A stretch of DNA of 64,000 bases from Tamarix chinensis (Eukaryota > Streptophyta > Magnoliopsida > Caryophyllales > Tamaricaceae), in the NCBI GenBank assembly GCA_030549775.1, contig CM060173.1, positions 32,606,110 through 32,670,109 of the forward strand, read 5' to 3'. A program made the position numbers and the translations under genes. Positions 10,480 to 21,780 of the stretch are shown here, one piece after another. The first letter of the stretch is position 1; every line of letters begins with the position of its first letter. Below the pieces are notes generated by a model, which was not told where the DNA came from, made no database searches, and saw only the letters and a program-made list of their open reading frames with translations.

Positions 10480-11860
10480 AGTTTCTTAGTGAATATAATG
10501 ATGTATTTCATAATGATTTACCACCTGGATTGCTACCTAAAAGAGGAATAGAACAAGTTATAGACTTAATGCTTGGTGTTTCCTTACCTAATCAACATAT
10601 TTATAGATGTAATATGGAGGAAGTTAAGGAATTATAGAAACAAATACAATATCTTATAGGAAAAGGATATGTGTGTGTGAGAGAGAGAGAGAGAGAGATA
10701 GAGCATGTGCCAATATTTTGTACTTGCATTACTTGTTCTAAAAAAAGATGGCACATGACATATGTGTATTGACTCTAGAGTTGTAACTAATATAACTATC
10801 AATATCAATTTCCTATGCCTAGGTTAGATGACATGTTAGATGAATTGTATGGAGCATAAGTATTCTATAAAACCGATATAAGGAGTGGATATCACCAAAT
10901 GAGGATAAGGAAAGGGGATGAGTGGAAAATTATATTTAAAATAAAATATGGCCTTTATGAATGGAATGTGATGTCTTTCACTTTGTGTTATGTACCTATT
11001 TCGTTTATAATACTTATGAATAAAGTTTTTTGTCCTTTTATTGGAAAATTCATTATGGAATAATTAGATGATATACTTGTATATAGTAAAAATGAGCATG
11101 ATCATCTTATTCATTTGATGAGATTATTTGATTAACTAAGGGAATATAAAGTCTGTGAAAAAATGGAAAAATGTGACTCTATGCTTTCAAGTGTTATTTT
11201 CTTTGGTATATGGTAAGTAATGAAGGTATAAAAGTAGACCCTACAAATATTTAAGCTATTTAAGATTGGCCAATACCCAAATACATTCATGAGGTGAGGA
11301 GTTTTCATGAACTAGCGAGCTTTTATAGATGATTCATCAATGACTTCTCAATTATTGTAGTTCCAATTATGCACCTCATAAAGAAAGGTGAATTCAAGTA
11401 GGGAAATGATGCAAATAAAGCCTTCGAGACTTTAAAAGATAAGCTATATAATGCATCGATATTATCCTTACCTAAATTTAATAAATTGTTTGAATTTGCA
11501 TGTGATGCTAGTAGCGTAGGGATAGGAGGTCTACTCTCACAATAAATAAAAAAAGGCCCATTATATTGTTTAGTGAAAATTAAATTAGGTTAAATTGAAT
11601 TACTCCACGTATGACAAAGAGTTATATGTCATCATTAGAAGCCTATACACATGAAGTCATTATTTGAGATCTAAACCATTTGTTTTGCATTTGAACCATG
11701 AAATTTTGAAATATTTACATGGAAACAAGGAAACTAGTCCTAGGCATAAAAAATGGGTTAGTTTCTTACAATCATTTGTGTTTTCTGTCAAACATTACAA
11801 TGGTAAAGAAAATGCGATCGTAGATACATTATCAAGAAGATCTTTGATGCCTGTCATGTT
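10480..11860 (+). pseudogene. Reverse transcriptase and RNase H of element A
   Basis: RT fragments are readable in several frames: DVFHNDLPPGLLPKRGIEQ-like sequence near 10500-10560, DSRVVTNIT near 10770-10800, and the catalytic box as ME-stop-LDDILVYSKNE near 11055-11095, where the Tyr of Y.DD is replaced or lost at a stop. RNase H begins near 11500 (CDASSVGIGG) and runs to KHYNGKENAIVDTLSRRS at about 11785-11846 within the open frame 11664-12125. A (GT)n(GA)n microsatellite at 10670-10699 interrupts RT. No functional product is possible. Confidence 0.75.
10670..10699 (+). repeat. (GT)n(GA)n microsatellite inside RT coding sequence
   Basis: Four GT units pass into ten GA units exactly where the conserved GYI.ES.SPC stretch of RT should be. 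Element C has normal coding sequence at this place, so the repeat grew after the element died. Confidence 0.85.
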
Positions 11861-11999
11861 GAATGGTAAGTCATTAGGTTTTGAAATGTTAAAAGAATTG
11901 TATGAAGATTTCTTTGAGATTTATTATGCATGTAAAAAAATCATAGTCATAGTAATTATGTGCTTCAATATGACTTTATTTTTAATATTAAAAAATTGT

Positions 12000-13080
12000 G
12001 TATGCCTAGATCTAGCATGCGTGACTTATTTGTTAAGGAAGTACATGAAGGAGGCATGGTTGGTCATTTTGGTGTGCATAAAACTATGTAACTATTACAA
12101 GAACATTTCTATTGGTCACAAATGATAAAATTGGTACAAGTTATTATTGGGAGATGTGTGACGTGTCAAAAGAGTAAGATTTTCTTCCATAGGGATATGT
12201 ATACTCCTTTACCTATTCCTATTCACCCATGTGAGGTGGCTAGTATAGACTTTATCCTAGGGTTACCATGAACACAAAGGGAAAAGGATTCTATTATGGT
12301 AGTGGTAGATAGATTTTATAATATGGAACATTTTATCCCTTGTAATAAAATTGATGATACAAATCATGTGGTAGATTTATATTTCAAAGAAGTAGTAAGG
12401 TTGTATGGTATTCCCAAAAGTATAGTATCAGATAGAGATGTTCAATTTTAAAACTACTTTTGTAAGACACTTTGGTATATGTTAGGTACTAATTTTTTGT
12501 GCAGTAAATCTCATCATATTCAAACGGAACATCAAATTAAAGTGACCAATAGAACTTTGGGAACTTTACTACAATGATTTGTAAATAAGAGCACAAAAGA
12601 TTGACATATAAAATTAGCACATGCTAAGTTCGCATCTAATAAGATTCCATCTAGTACAACGCCATCAAATCCATTTGAGATTGTCTATGAGGTTAATCAT
12701 TACTTGCTACTGATACGTTGCCATTAAAAAAGGTTATATTAGCTAAATAAAGAGTTGAACTCTTTAATAAACTTCATGAGAAAATTAAGAACAATAATAA
12801 GAAATATAATGCTAAATATCAAGCGCAAACTATAAAAATCGAATTTAACAAATATTTTCTCCAGGAGAATTAAGGAAATATTTCCAAAATTAAGAAATAT
12901 CAATCTAATTCCAAGAGCCAATGGACCATTTAAAATCTTAGGAAAATTTAGATATAATACTTATGAGTTATAATTACTTGAATATGATAGAGGAGTTTCT
13001 AAAACTTTTAATGCTAGCAATTTATCTCTATACTATAGTGATGTTAATACGTGGAAAATTTCTCATTTACAAGGGTATCA
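12000..13080 (+). pseudogene. Integrase of element A
   Basis: The HHCC zinc domain (GHFGVHKT ... GRCVTCQKSK, about 12058-12176) is followed by the catalytic core: first Asp in SIDFILGL (GAC 12248-12250) and second in SDRDV (GAT 12431-12433). In the third catalytic position the QT.GQTE block reads QTEHQIKVTNR, so the Glu codon is AAA (12539-12541), a Glu-to-Lys change. The C-terminal part ends with KTFNASNLSLYYSDV shortly before the polypurine tract and 3' LTR. No chromodomain is visible. Several stops interrupt it. Confidence 0.75.
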
Positions 13081-13945
13081 TGATGCAGGAGAATCTAAAT
13101 CTTCTTTTGAGTAAGCATATTGGGACATAAAACCCATTATTCTTGAAACTCATCCCCTAAACCCTAATTATACTAATGGTTCTTATAGGTATTTCACATG
13201 TTTGCAAGAAGAAGAATTCATCAAAAACACCTAGTTTACAAGATAAGGATAAGGCAAGGATGTACATAAGTAACACAGAAGATAAAGCTACAAGACAAAA
13301 CCTAGGTGCATGATTCATAAGTTTGTATGACTAAGAATTTGTTTATCTTTGTTATTTTATGTACACTTTATAATTCATTATCGTATTATTGTGGAAAATA
13401 TTGCATATGTTTGTACATGTGTTGTAGAGGATTAAACGGGTTGTTTGTATTAATTACAACTTTACTACTTATTTAAAACCTAGCTAACATTGTATGGTTA
13501 ATTGTTACTATAACTCAAACATTAATATGGATTGTTAAATGTCAACTAAACTTGGCTAAAAAAGGATATTTATCTAAATAATAACAACTATATTAGTTAG
13601 GTGTTATTTAGTTAGCAAAGGTTGTAACATACATGTCACCCCTTTATATATGTCTACATGTCGTCCATTATACACGTAGATCACAGTTGAATAGTAATTT
13701 AGAATGTTTGAATTCTCCCTTCTTCTCTAAGTGAATTAGGCTTGGGAGTTGAGTATCATCTAAGTAGAAAAGAGTGTGATTTATTCTTAAAACCACAAAA
13801 AAAGACTTTTTGAAGATAAATATCAACATAAAAGGCTTGGGAACAACCATTCACTCAAGCAAAAACTACATCAAGAAAAATTTCAAGGAGGAGGAAAGAT
13901 CATGTCATGTGTGTGTGTGTGATTTTCGTATCAACATCCACATTA
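13081..13945 (+). repeat. 3' LTR of element A
   Basis: It starts TGATGCAGGAGAATC just after the purine-rich AAGGGTATCA and ends ACATTA, followed by the target duplication TTTCT. It pairs with 6797-7684. Confidence 0.8.
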
Positions 13946-13950
13946 TTTCT

Positions 13951-15113
13951 TGTAAGTTAAAAAGCTACTCTAGCCAACTAGGACATTATGAAATATGCAA
14001 CGTTAAGGCTGATGAGTACAAAGGTTGGTTCTTAGTACAACAATTAGAATAAAAGTTACAAAAGTTGTTTCTTTCATACATTTTCATACCTACCATCCCT
14101 ACCTTCTTCTTAGTATTTCCTTGCCAAACACCTCCCTTAAAGGGGACCACATGCTAACATGGAAGCCCATGTTTGGTAGTTGTTATTGTTGTCTTTTGGC
14201 TTGTAATTTTATCCCTACATGGTTGAGAGAGAAGCCATATTTGAGTCACTAATAAAGCCACTCAAAAGTGAACAAATGGTAGTGGCTTGAGTTAAACTAG
14301 CATGGATTTGTTGTTTAGCGAAACATTGTCTTCCAAGTAAGAAGGTTTTGTGAGCCTTACATACCTATAGAAATTAGTGATTGCCTTTGAACTGATTTGA
14401 TGCTTAAGGGTCCTCCTTAATTCTATATTTACACATTTTGCAAAATATGCCCCTTTTAATATGACTTTGAGCTTGAATGAGGATTCCTTAAATGATATCA
14501 AGACAACAAACACTTCATCATAAATTTTGAGAACAAAAATCAAAACTAGAAGGAAGGTAGATGATAAGATTTAAAGAATACATAGCGAGGACATTAAGGC
14601 TCCTTGATTGAGGAAATAGTAGGAATAAATCTAATGCATGATATATATACTGCTAAGATTGAAAGAAAACACTTCACTCTAAAAAGAAAAAATAGATTTA
14701 AAGAAATGATTCTTAATTGAGTAAATAGTAGAAATAAATCTAATGTATCATATGTGGATCACTAAGATTGAAAGAATATTTAACAAACACACTAAAACTC
14801 CTTAATTAAGGAAATAATGATAATCAAATGATCTAATTAAATATTTTGTGATTGAAAATGGCCTAAGGTTTGTATTAAAATACTTTGTAACAACCCTATA
14901 ATTATATAGAAAAGACATGTTAAAGAATATATAATGGATTTGTCTACAAAAAAGTATAGATATTAGATAAGAGAGAAACAATAAATTAACGAAATTATGA
15001 GAAATTTTGTGAAGGAAAAAGTAAAAGCTCAAAATTTAGCATTCTCATCTACTTTTATAAAGTAAAAACTAAGTAAATCAATAAGAGTATCATTCCCTTT
15101 TAGATTATGAGTT
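13951..15113. other. Intergenic spacer with a degenerate triplicated repeat
   Basis: No gene is recognisable. A repeated block of roughly 80-110 bp starts at about 14603, 14712 and 14787, with shared phrases CTT.ATTGAG.AAATAGTAG and AAATCTAATG.AT and, in two copies, AAGATTGAAAGAA. Short open frames here have no recognisable product. Confidence 0.5.
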
Positions 15114-15472
15114 AGAAGTGTAACATTCCCCTTATTGGACTTGAAATTTTCGTTTAAGAGTTAATTATAGAAGCTAAAATAGTAAAAATGTACGATATCA
15201 TCTCCACACTTGGTATAATTTTGGTTTTCTCTACCCTTCTCATACCAATTAATAAGGTTAAACATTACTCCTCTTAAAAATATTTACAAGAACCATAATA
15301 GAGAAAATAAAAGAATATTAGTATCATTATGATAGAACATATGGTAACCAGTTACCAAATTCAAATGATAGAAAATACATAAGGATATAAGAGTCTAAAA
15401 AATATCCTAATCAAAAGATATTGGGTAGGATACCGAATAGTCCAAAATCTCAAACTAAAATACTAGTCTTTA

Positions 15473-16382
15473 TGATGCAGGAGAAAAAACTCAAGAATTG
15501 GCTTTCATAATTATGGAATAACGTGTTCTTCATTAGGAAATTATATTCCAAAAATTTTAAGACCAACGGATGATTATGTTGCTAGAAATGTACCAAACAA
15601 GCAACTAAGTGTCTACGTGCATGTGCATGGCATGCATTGAATGGATGACCATGTGCATGGGGGGTTTATTTGTAGCTTGGTCAAGCATTAATATTAATAT
15701 TAGCTAATTAATTAATTAAGTAGTAGAGTTGGATAATAGATAAAGCATAAAGTTAGCATAAAGTAGCATAATATATTTTAGTTTGGAACCTTTTGAATTA
15801 TGCCTTTTAGCTGAGTGGTAGAATGGCTTTAAAAAGCCATGGAAGGCATGATTAGGGATGATGAAGTTGAAGATTAATATTAAAGTTTAATGTAAAATTG
15901 AATTATGTGTGAGTTCAATTCAAGTTAATCAAATCTATGTGAATGGTTTAGCTTGAAAGTTTTAATCTCTTTGTCTATACAAATATTGATTAATTCATAT
16001 CTTTTATTCTCTCCATAATCCATATTTTTTCCAGCCATAATTATCATCAAAACAAACTTTAATTCGAAGCTAAGTGAAGCCCTTATTCGGTTTCCACATT
16101 CAAAACCCTAAACCACAACATCATCCTCCATCCAAACCCTAACATTTGAAGCTCGTCATCATCTACAAATCATTGTCGAATATATATCATAATTGATTCG
16201 CACCATTCAAACCATCATCACCGAATCACCATCACTTTGTTCGAATCTAATTATTCCCTAGTTCACCTTATTCGAATGTTCTTCTCATCCATACCTCATT
16301 GTCGAAGCTTCTTCTAAATAATAACAACTCAACCAAGCCATAATATCATCAATTTGAGAGTCCCATCCTCCCATACACATCA
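15473..16382 (+). repeat. 5' LTR of element C
   Basis: 910 bp, TG...CA. It aligns with 20037-21008. It lacks about 60 bp present in the 3' copy near 20.68-20.73 kb, which include three CCCTAA units. Confidence 0.85.
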
Positions 16383-16386
16383 ATTT

Positions 16387-16397
16387 TGGTATCAAAG
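16387..16397 (+). promoter_or_regulatory. Primer-binding site, tRNA-iMet type (element C)
   Basis: TGGTATCAAAG lies four bases after the 5' LTR. It matches TGGTATCAGAG, the usual plant initiator-tRNA primer site, at 10 of 11 positions. Confidence 0.75.
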
Positions 16398-16562
16398 ACT
16401 TAGGTTGGAGGTATTACAATCAAGATTCAATCTTTCTTTCAAGATTCTTCAAGAAAGTGTCCCATCTTCAAGAATATCCAATAATTCATCAAGAAAATAC
16501 AAAAGGGATGAGCACTTAAGGGCATGTTTGGGAGAGTAGTATTCGATTGATAAGGAGAAAAG

Positions 16563-17585
16563 ATGGATAACCAAGGAGAGAACTTGAGGGATATTCTCAA
16601 GACCTTGATGAACAAAATAAAGGAGGTAAAATTGTATGTGGGGAGAATAGAAGCTTCCCAGGCCCATGAGTCTCATGTACAGCCAGAAAGCTGAAGGGAA
16701 CAAGTAGAGGAAGGGCATGTGAGAAGGGTACAAAATCGAGTGGAAGAAGAAGAAGAGAGCGTGGGAAATTACGTAAGGCCACGTGACACTTTGAGGAAAA
16801 CTAATGATGATGTGGAAAAAGGAATCCACTTTGATCTTCCAGACTTTGAAGGTAATCTCGACCCAGAATCTTTTCTCAAATGGTTGTAAATTGTTGAATC
16901 TATTTTTAAGTATTAGGAAATTAATGACGAGAAATAGTGTTGAATAGCGATATCAAAGTTTAAAAAATTTGCTAGAGTGTGGTATGATAATTTAAAAAGG
17001 AAACTGTAGAGAGAAGGAAAATTGAAGATCAGGTCATGGGAAAAATTAAAGAAACATTTGAAGAAGAAATGTGTGCCTCAAGAATACGAGCAAGAAAATT
17101 TTATAAAAATGACTACGGTCAGGAAAGGGTTACTTAGAGTTGAAGAATACATTTAGGAGTTTGAAAGGTTAGCTCTTGTATATGATGTCCAAGAACGAGA
17201 AGAACAAAGGTACGCATGATTCATTGGAGGTTTAAATATAAATATTTAAGAGAAGGTAGAAGTGTACCCTTATGAAGTGTTTGAATACCTAGCCAAGTTA
17301 GCCATCAAGTTCGAGAAATAGTTGAAGAGGACAAAGCCACCAAGAAAGTCAACCAATGCTCTATACGGTTCAACTTTGAAGGGTGTGTCGAGGCCACCAA
17401 TTTCTCAATCCGCAAACCAAGACAATGCTAGAAAGTTCACTCATGAAGAAAAGGGCAAAGATCAAGTGGTTGATAAGGTGAACAAGCAATGCTTCAAATG
17501 TATTGGTTATGGCCACTTTACTCAGGATTGTCTAAACCAAAGGGCAATGACTTTGAAGGAGATAGAAAATATAGAGGCTTGTTAA
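16563..17585 (+). pseudogene. gag of element C
   Basis: The frame opens with MDNQGENLRDILKTLMNK at 16563, about 180 bp after the LTR, and stays in one frame to TAA at 17583-17585. It contains the gag core FARVWYDNLK, KKCVPQEYEQENFIKMTT and FERLALVYDVQ, and the CCHC knuckle CFKCIGYGHFTQDC (17490-17531). About ten stops interrupt the frame. Several stand where Gln is expected (for example TAA in the WL-stop-IVES phrase and TAG in KY-stop-EINDE), as expected from C-to-T decay. Confidence 0.8.
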
Positions 17586-17719
17586 GAGAATGAAAACCTT
17601 GATGAAGTCTTAGAAGAGGAAAGTGATAGCAGAGAGGATGCTTTGGAAGAAGGCCAAGTGGATTGCTATGTGTTGCAAAGGGTGCTCCAAGTACAACCAC
17701 AACCTTTACTTACTCAACG

Positions 17720-18160
17720 GGAGAAGATTTTCAAGGCCAAGTGTAGAGTTGGTGATAAAGTGTGTGAAGTCAGCATTGATAGTGTGTCATGCACTAATGT
17801 TGCTAGTGAGAAAATGGTGAACAAGATCGGTTTGGAGACCAAGGGTCATCCAAGACCATATTCACTCCAATGGATCAACAAAGACAAAGATGTAAGGGTA
17901 ACCAAATAAACTCTTATTTCTTTTAAGATTGAAAATTATTTTGATGATGTTTTATGCAATATTTTGCCTATATATGCTTGCCACATTTTTTTGGGGAGGT
18001 CATGGCAATTTGATAGGAATTTTTTACATGACGGGGTCCTTAATGAGTATGTAGTATGCAAGGGTCCGAAGAAGTTTAGGCTAAAACCTAATCTAGATGG
18101 GGATGATTCAGTTTTGAGGAATGAAAAGGAAGAAAAAAAAGAAGGCGGATGTCAAGTGTA
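17720..18160 (+). pseudogene. Aspartic protease region of element C
   Basis: The motif reads IDSVSCTNVAS, with catalytic Asp codon 17778-17780 and a Val codon (17784-17786) where the essential Gly of D-S/T-G belongs. KGHPRPYSLQWINKDK follows, then ILPIYACHIFLGRSWQFDRN in a second open frame (17964-18161). Confidence 0.75.
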
Positions 18161-18289
18161 GGAAGGGAAAAAAAGAAGAGTAACATGGATTTGTTGACCC
18201 TTAAGGAGTGTGAGATGAATGAAGTAATTAAAGATGAGAAGATATGTTATGCGTTAGTGGTAAAGGAGGTCCAACAAGGGGAGAATGCT

Positions 18290-19650
18290 AATATGGATCT
18301 AAAATTGCAAAATGTGTTGAAAGAGTATGCCGATGTTTTTCCGGCAGAGTTGCCAAGTGGGCTACCTCCTTTGAGGGGTATTGAGCATGCTATTAATCCT
18401 ATGCCAGTATTTCCATTACCAAACAAGCCAGTTTATAGATGAAATCCAGAGGAGGCTAAGGAGCTATAGAAACAAGTGCAAGAGTTGTTAGACCGAGGTT
18501 ATATTCAGGAGAGTATGAGTCCATGTGGGGTTCCAGATTTATTGGAGCCTAAGATGGATGGTATGTGGAGGATGTGTATTAATTCGAGAGTAGTCAACAA
18601 CATCACAATCAAGTACAGATTTTTTATTCCAATATTGGATGACATGTTAGATGAGTTGCATGGTGTGAAGGTGTTCTCGAAGATTGATCTTAGAAGCGAC
18701 TACCGTCAAATGAATATAAGGGAAGGGGACGAGTGGAAGATAGCTTTCAAACTAAGTACAGGTTGTATGAGTGTTTCGTGATGCCATTTGGCCCATGTAA
18801 TGCACCAAGTTCTTTCATGAGGTTGATGACCGAAGTACTTAGACCCTTCCTTAGAGTCTTTGTTGTTGTTTATCTTGATGATATCTTGGTATATAGAAAG
18901 AGTGAGTTAGAGCACATACAACACCTAAAGAGGAGATTTGATAAGCTTAGAGAGATGAAACTCTATGGTAAGATAGATAAGTGTGATTTCATGATGGAGA
19001 GTGTGATTTTTATTGGTTATATTGTGAGTGGAGATGGTATTTGAGTGAATCCGTCAAAGGTGGAAGCTATACAATAGTGGCCTATTCCTACTAATGTCCA
19101 TGAAGTTTGAAGTTTCTATGAGTTGGCCTCATTCTATAGGCAATTCATCAAAGACTTCTCTACCATTGTAGCACCTATCACATAGTTAATGAAGAAATGA
19201 GAGTTCCATTGGAATGATCAAGTAACAAGGGATTTTGAAGACTTGAAGACAAAGCTCTCAAATGCACTAGTATTATCTTTACCTTATTTCGATAAATTAT
19301 TTGAAGTAACAGGTGATGTGAGTGGTGTAGGCATTGGGGGTATGCTTTTACAAGAAAGGAAGCCGATAGCTTTCTTTAGTGAGAAGTTGAATGGCACAAG
19401 ACTGAAATATTAGACCTACGATAAAGAGTTTTATGCTATTGTGCATTTTTTGGAGATGTGGAGTCATTACTTGAGACCCAAGACTTTTGTACTTCATTTG
19501 GATCACGAGAGTTTGAAGTATTTGCATGGTTAAAAGAAGGTGAGTCCAAGACATGCTAAGTAGATAAGTTTTTTGCAGACATTTGTGTTCTCTATAAGAC
19601 ATGCGGATGGCAAAGAAAATTTCATGGTGGATGCATTATCTAGGAGGACC
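18290..19650 (+). pseudogene. Reverse transcriptase and RNase H of element C
   Basis: Recognisable blocks in order: ADVFPAELPSGLPPLRG and HAINPMP (about 18330-18405), [14 protein letters not shown] (18490-18540), [60 protein letters not shown], and an intact catalytic box VVYLDDILVY (YLDD codons 18871-18882). RNase H follows with FEVTGDVSGVGIGG near 19300 and ends with RHADGKENFMVDALSRRT near 19592-19650. Stops and two frame changes inactivate it, although it is better preserved than in element A. Confidence 0.8.
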
Positions 19651-20036
19651 ATAGTACTTACCATAATGGATGCAAAGCTTTTAGGATTTGAGATGTTAAA
19701 GAGTCAATATGCCATGCATGATAATTTTGCTACTATCTTTGAAGATTGCAAGAAACAAGAAAATTATGGAGCTTATGTTATTCGAGATGGGTTCTTGTTC
19801 AAGCACAACAAATTGTGTGTACCCAAGACCTCAATTCGATATTTGATAATCAAAGAGGTGCATGAAGGAGAAATTGGAGGACACTTTGGAGTTCACAAGA
19901 CTTTAGAGTTGCTACAAAAACATTTCTATTGGCTAGAAATGCAAAAGGGAGTATTGAGGACATTTAATGTTTGAGACATTAGCCCTTATTATGGCGATGC
20001 AAATTTGAGGGAAAAGTCAAATCAACAAAGGGATAA
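19651..20036 (+). pseudogene. Integrase remnant of element C with core deletion
   Basis: The zinc-domain start VHEGEIGGHFGVHKTLELLQKHFYW is present (about 19858-19932). Within a few codons the frame jumps to RTFNV (about 19956-19972) and DISPYYGDANLR, the far C-terminal tail. Compared with elements A and B, the HHCC cysteines, all three DDE residues and most of the C-terminal domain, about 0.9-1 kb, are missing. The element could not have integrated with its own integrase after this loss. Confidence 0.8.
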
Positions 20037-21008
20037 TGATGTAGGAGAAAGTACTCAATAATTGGCTTTCATAATTATGGAACCAATTATTCTTCATTTG
20101 GAAAGTATCTCCCACAAATTTGAAGACTAACAGATTGTTACGTTACTAGAAACGTACCAAATAAGCAACTAAGTGTCTACGTGCATGCGCATGTGCATGG
20201 CATGCATCCATACAAGGAATGAATGACCACATGCATGGGGGTTTTATTGGCAGCTTGGTCGAGCACTAATATTAATATTAGCTAATTAATTAAGTATTAG
20301 AGTTGGATAATAGAGAAAGCATAAAGTTGCATAATATCTTTTAATTTAGAATCTTTTGAATTATACCTTTTAGCTAAGTGGTAGAATGGATATAAACAGC
20401 CATGGAAGGCACGATTAGGGATAATGAAGTTGAAGATCAATATTGAAGTTTAATTCAAAGTTGAATTCTGTGTTAGTTCAATTGAAGTTAATCGAATCTA
20501 TATGAACGATTTAGCTTGAAAGTTTTAATCTCTTTGTCTGTGTGAATTAGAGATTAATTCATTAATTTTCTTCTCTCCATAATCCATATTTTTTCAGCCA
20601 TAATTATCATCAAAACAACACTTTAATTTGAAGCTAAATGAAGCCCTAATTCGGTTTCCACATTCGAAACCCTAAACCCTTCCATCTAAACAAAACATCA
20701 CCTTAATATTCGAACTAAACCCTAACCCTAACCCTAAACCACGATATCATCCTCCATCCAAACCCTAACATTCAAAGCTCATCATCATCTACAAATCATT
20801 TTCGAATACATATCATAATTGGTTCACACCATTCGAACCATCATCATCGAATCACCATCACTTTGTTCGAATCAAATTCTTCCTTAGTTTACCCTATTTG
20901 AATGTTCTTCTCATCCATACCTCATTGTCAAAGCTTCTTCTAAATAATATCAACTCAACCGAGCCACAATATCATCAATTTGGTAGTCCCATCCTCCCAC
21001 ACACATCA
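20037..21008 (+). repeat. 3' LTR of element C
   Basis: 972 bp, starting TGATGTAGGAG after the purine tract CAAAGGGATAA and ending ACACATCA, followed by target duplication CTTTA. It contains a short CCCTAA-type run (20707-20736) absent from the 5' copy. Confidence 0.85.
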
Positions 21009-21239
21009 CTTTAAGTGACTTCACAAGTTAACTTGTAAATACCACAACCCATCAAATAAGTAAGGGCCCATGAAATGGATACTCTTTGAAGTAATGATTA
21101 GAACCAATCTCAACCCAATAACCATAACATTCAAAATGTATCTCATGAATCAACATCCATAGTATTATTCTTAACCACAAACAAAACCATTAAGTGATTA
21201 CAATCATTCCTAGTTTTTATTCACATCAAGTTTAAGAAC

Positions 21240-21780
21240 CCCACTATTCTTAATCCGATGAAATAGACTGGAGCATCTCTAAGGGCAGAATGCTCATGAG
21301 CCACTATTATTATCCGGTGGAATAGACACTATATCAACCATGGCATCACACTCCTAGCCACTATTCTTAAACCGGTGAAACAGTCTAAAGCACCTCTCGG
21401 GGCAAAAGCTCCTAAGCCACTATTATCGTCTAGTGAAATAAACACAACACCTCGGTCTTAAATCACATGGTCTTTCACTTGAAGTACTAATATCTTAGTA
21501 ATGATTATGATCATTCTAATTATTTATTTTATGTTGAGTTTAGGGACCCTAATATGATTAATGCAGTAGAGCAGGCTAAAGCATCTATTATGGAAAAATA
21601 CACATAAGCTACTATTATCATCTAGTGGAACAAACACGACATCTAATACAGCAACACGATCTTAACCATTATTCTTAAACCGATGGAACGGTCTAAAGCA
21701 CCCCTCAAGACAAAATGCTCCTGAGCCACTATTATTCTCTTATGGAACGAACATAAAACCTCACTCCTAACTTGCGTGGT
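21240..21780. repeat. Degenerate tandem repeats, CCACTATTAT-CCGGTGGAAT type (family L)
   Basis: Repeated phrases of the form ACTATTCTTAA-CCGGTGAAAC and GCCACTATTATTATCCGGTG recur about every 55-65 bp. Related arrays lie in other L units at about 23.31-23.53, 55.44-55.76 and 63.81-63.90 kb, so the array is an internal part of the family. Confidence 0.75.

Larger units (their letters stand above)
6797..13945 (+). mobile_element. Ty3/gypsy LTR retrotransposon, element A (full length, defective)
   Basis: Two LTRs about 0.87 kb long bound the element: 6797-7684 and 13081-13945. They share the TG...ACATCA/ACATTA ends, and the outermost flanks are identical 5-bp target duplications, TTTCT (6792-6796 and 13946-13950). 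Between them lie a tRNA-iMet-type primer site, gag with a CCHC knuckle, protease, reverse transcriptase, RNase H and integrase, in the Ty3/gypsy order with integrase last. Many stops and frameshifts show it is dead. The integrase C-terminus runs straight to the polypurine tract, and I see no chromodomain. A piece of inverted family L DNA sits where the N-terminus of gag should be. Confidence 0.85.
15473..21008 (+). mobile_element. Ty3/gypsy LTR retrotransposon, element C (flanked by CTTTA duplication)
   Basis: LTRs 15473-16382 and 20037-21008 start TGATG(C/T)AGGAGAAA and end ACACATCA. Flanking duplications CTTTA lie at 15468-15472 and 21009-21013. The interior has a tRNA-iMet-type primer site, gag, protease, RT and RNase H, but the integrase catalytic core is missing. 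It inserted into L-outer, whose sequence continues on both sides. It belongs to the same Ty3/gypsy group as elements A and B, judged from shared gag, RT and LTR-end sequences. Stops are frequent. Confidence 0.88.
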
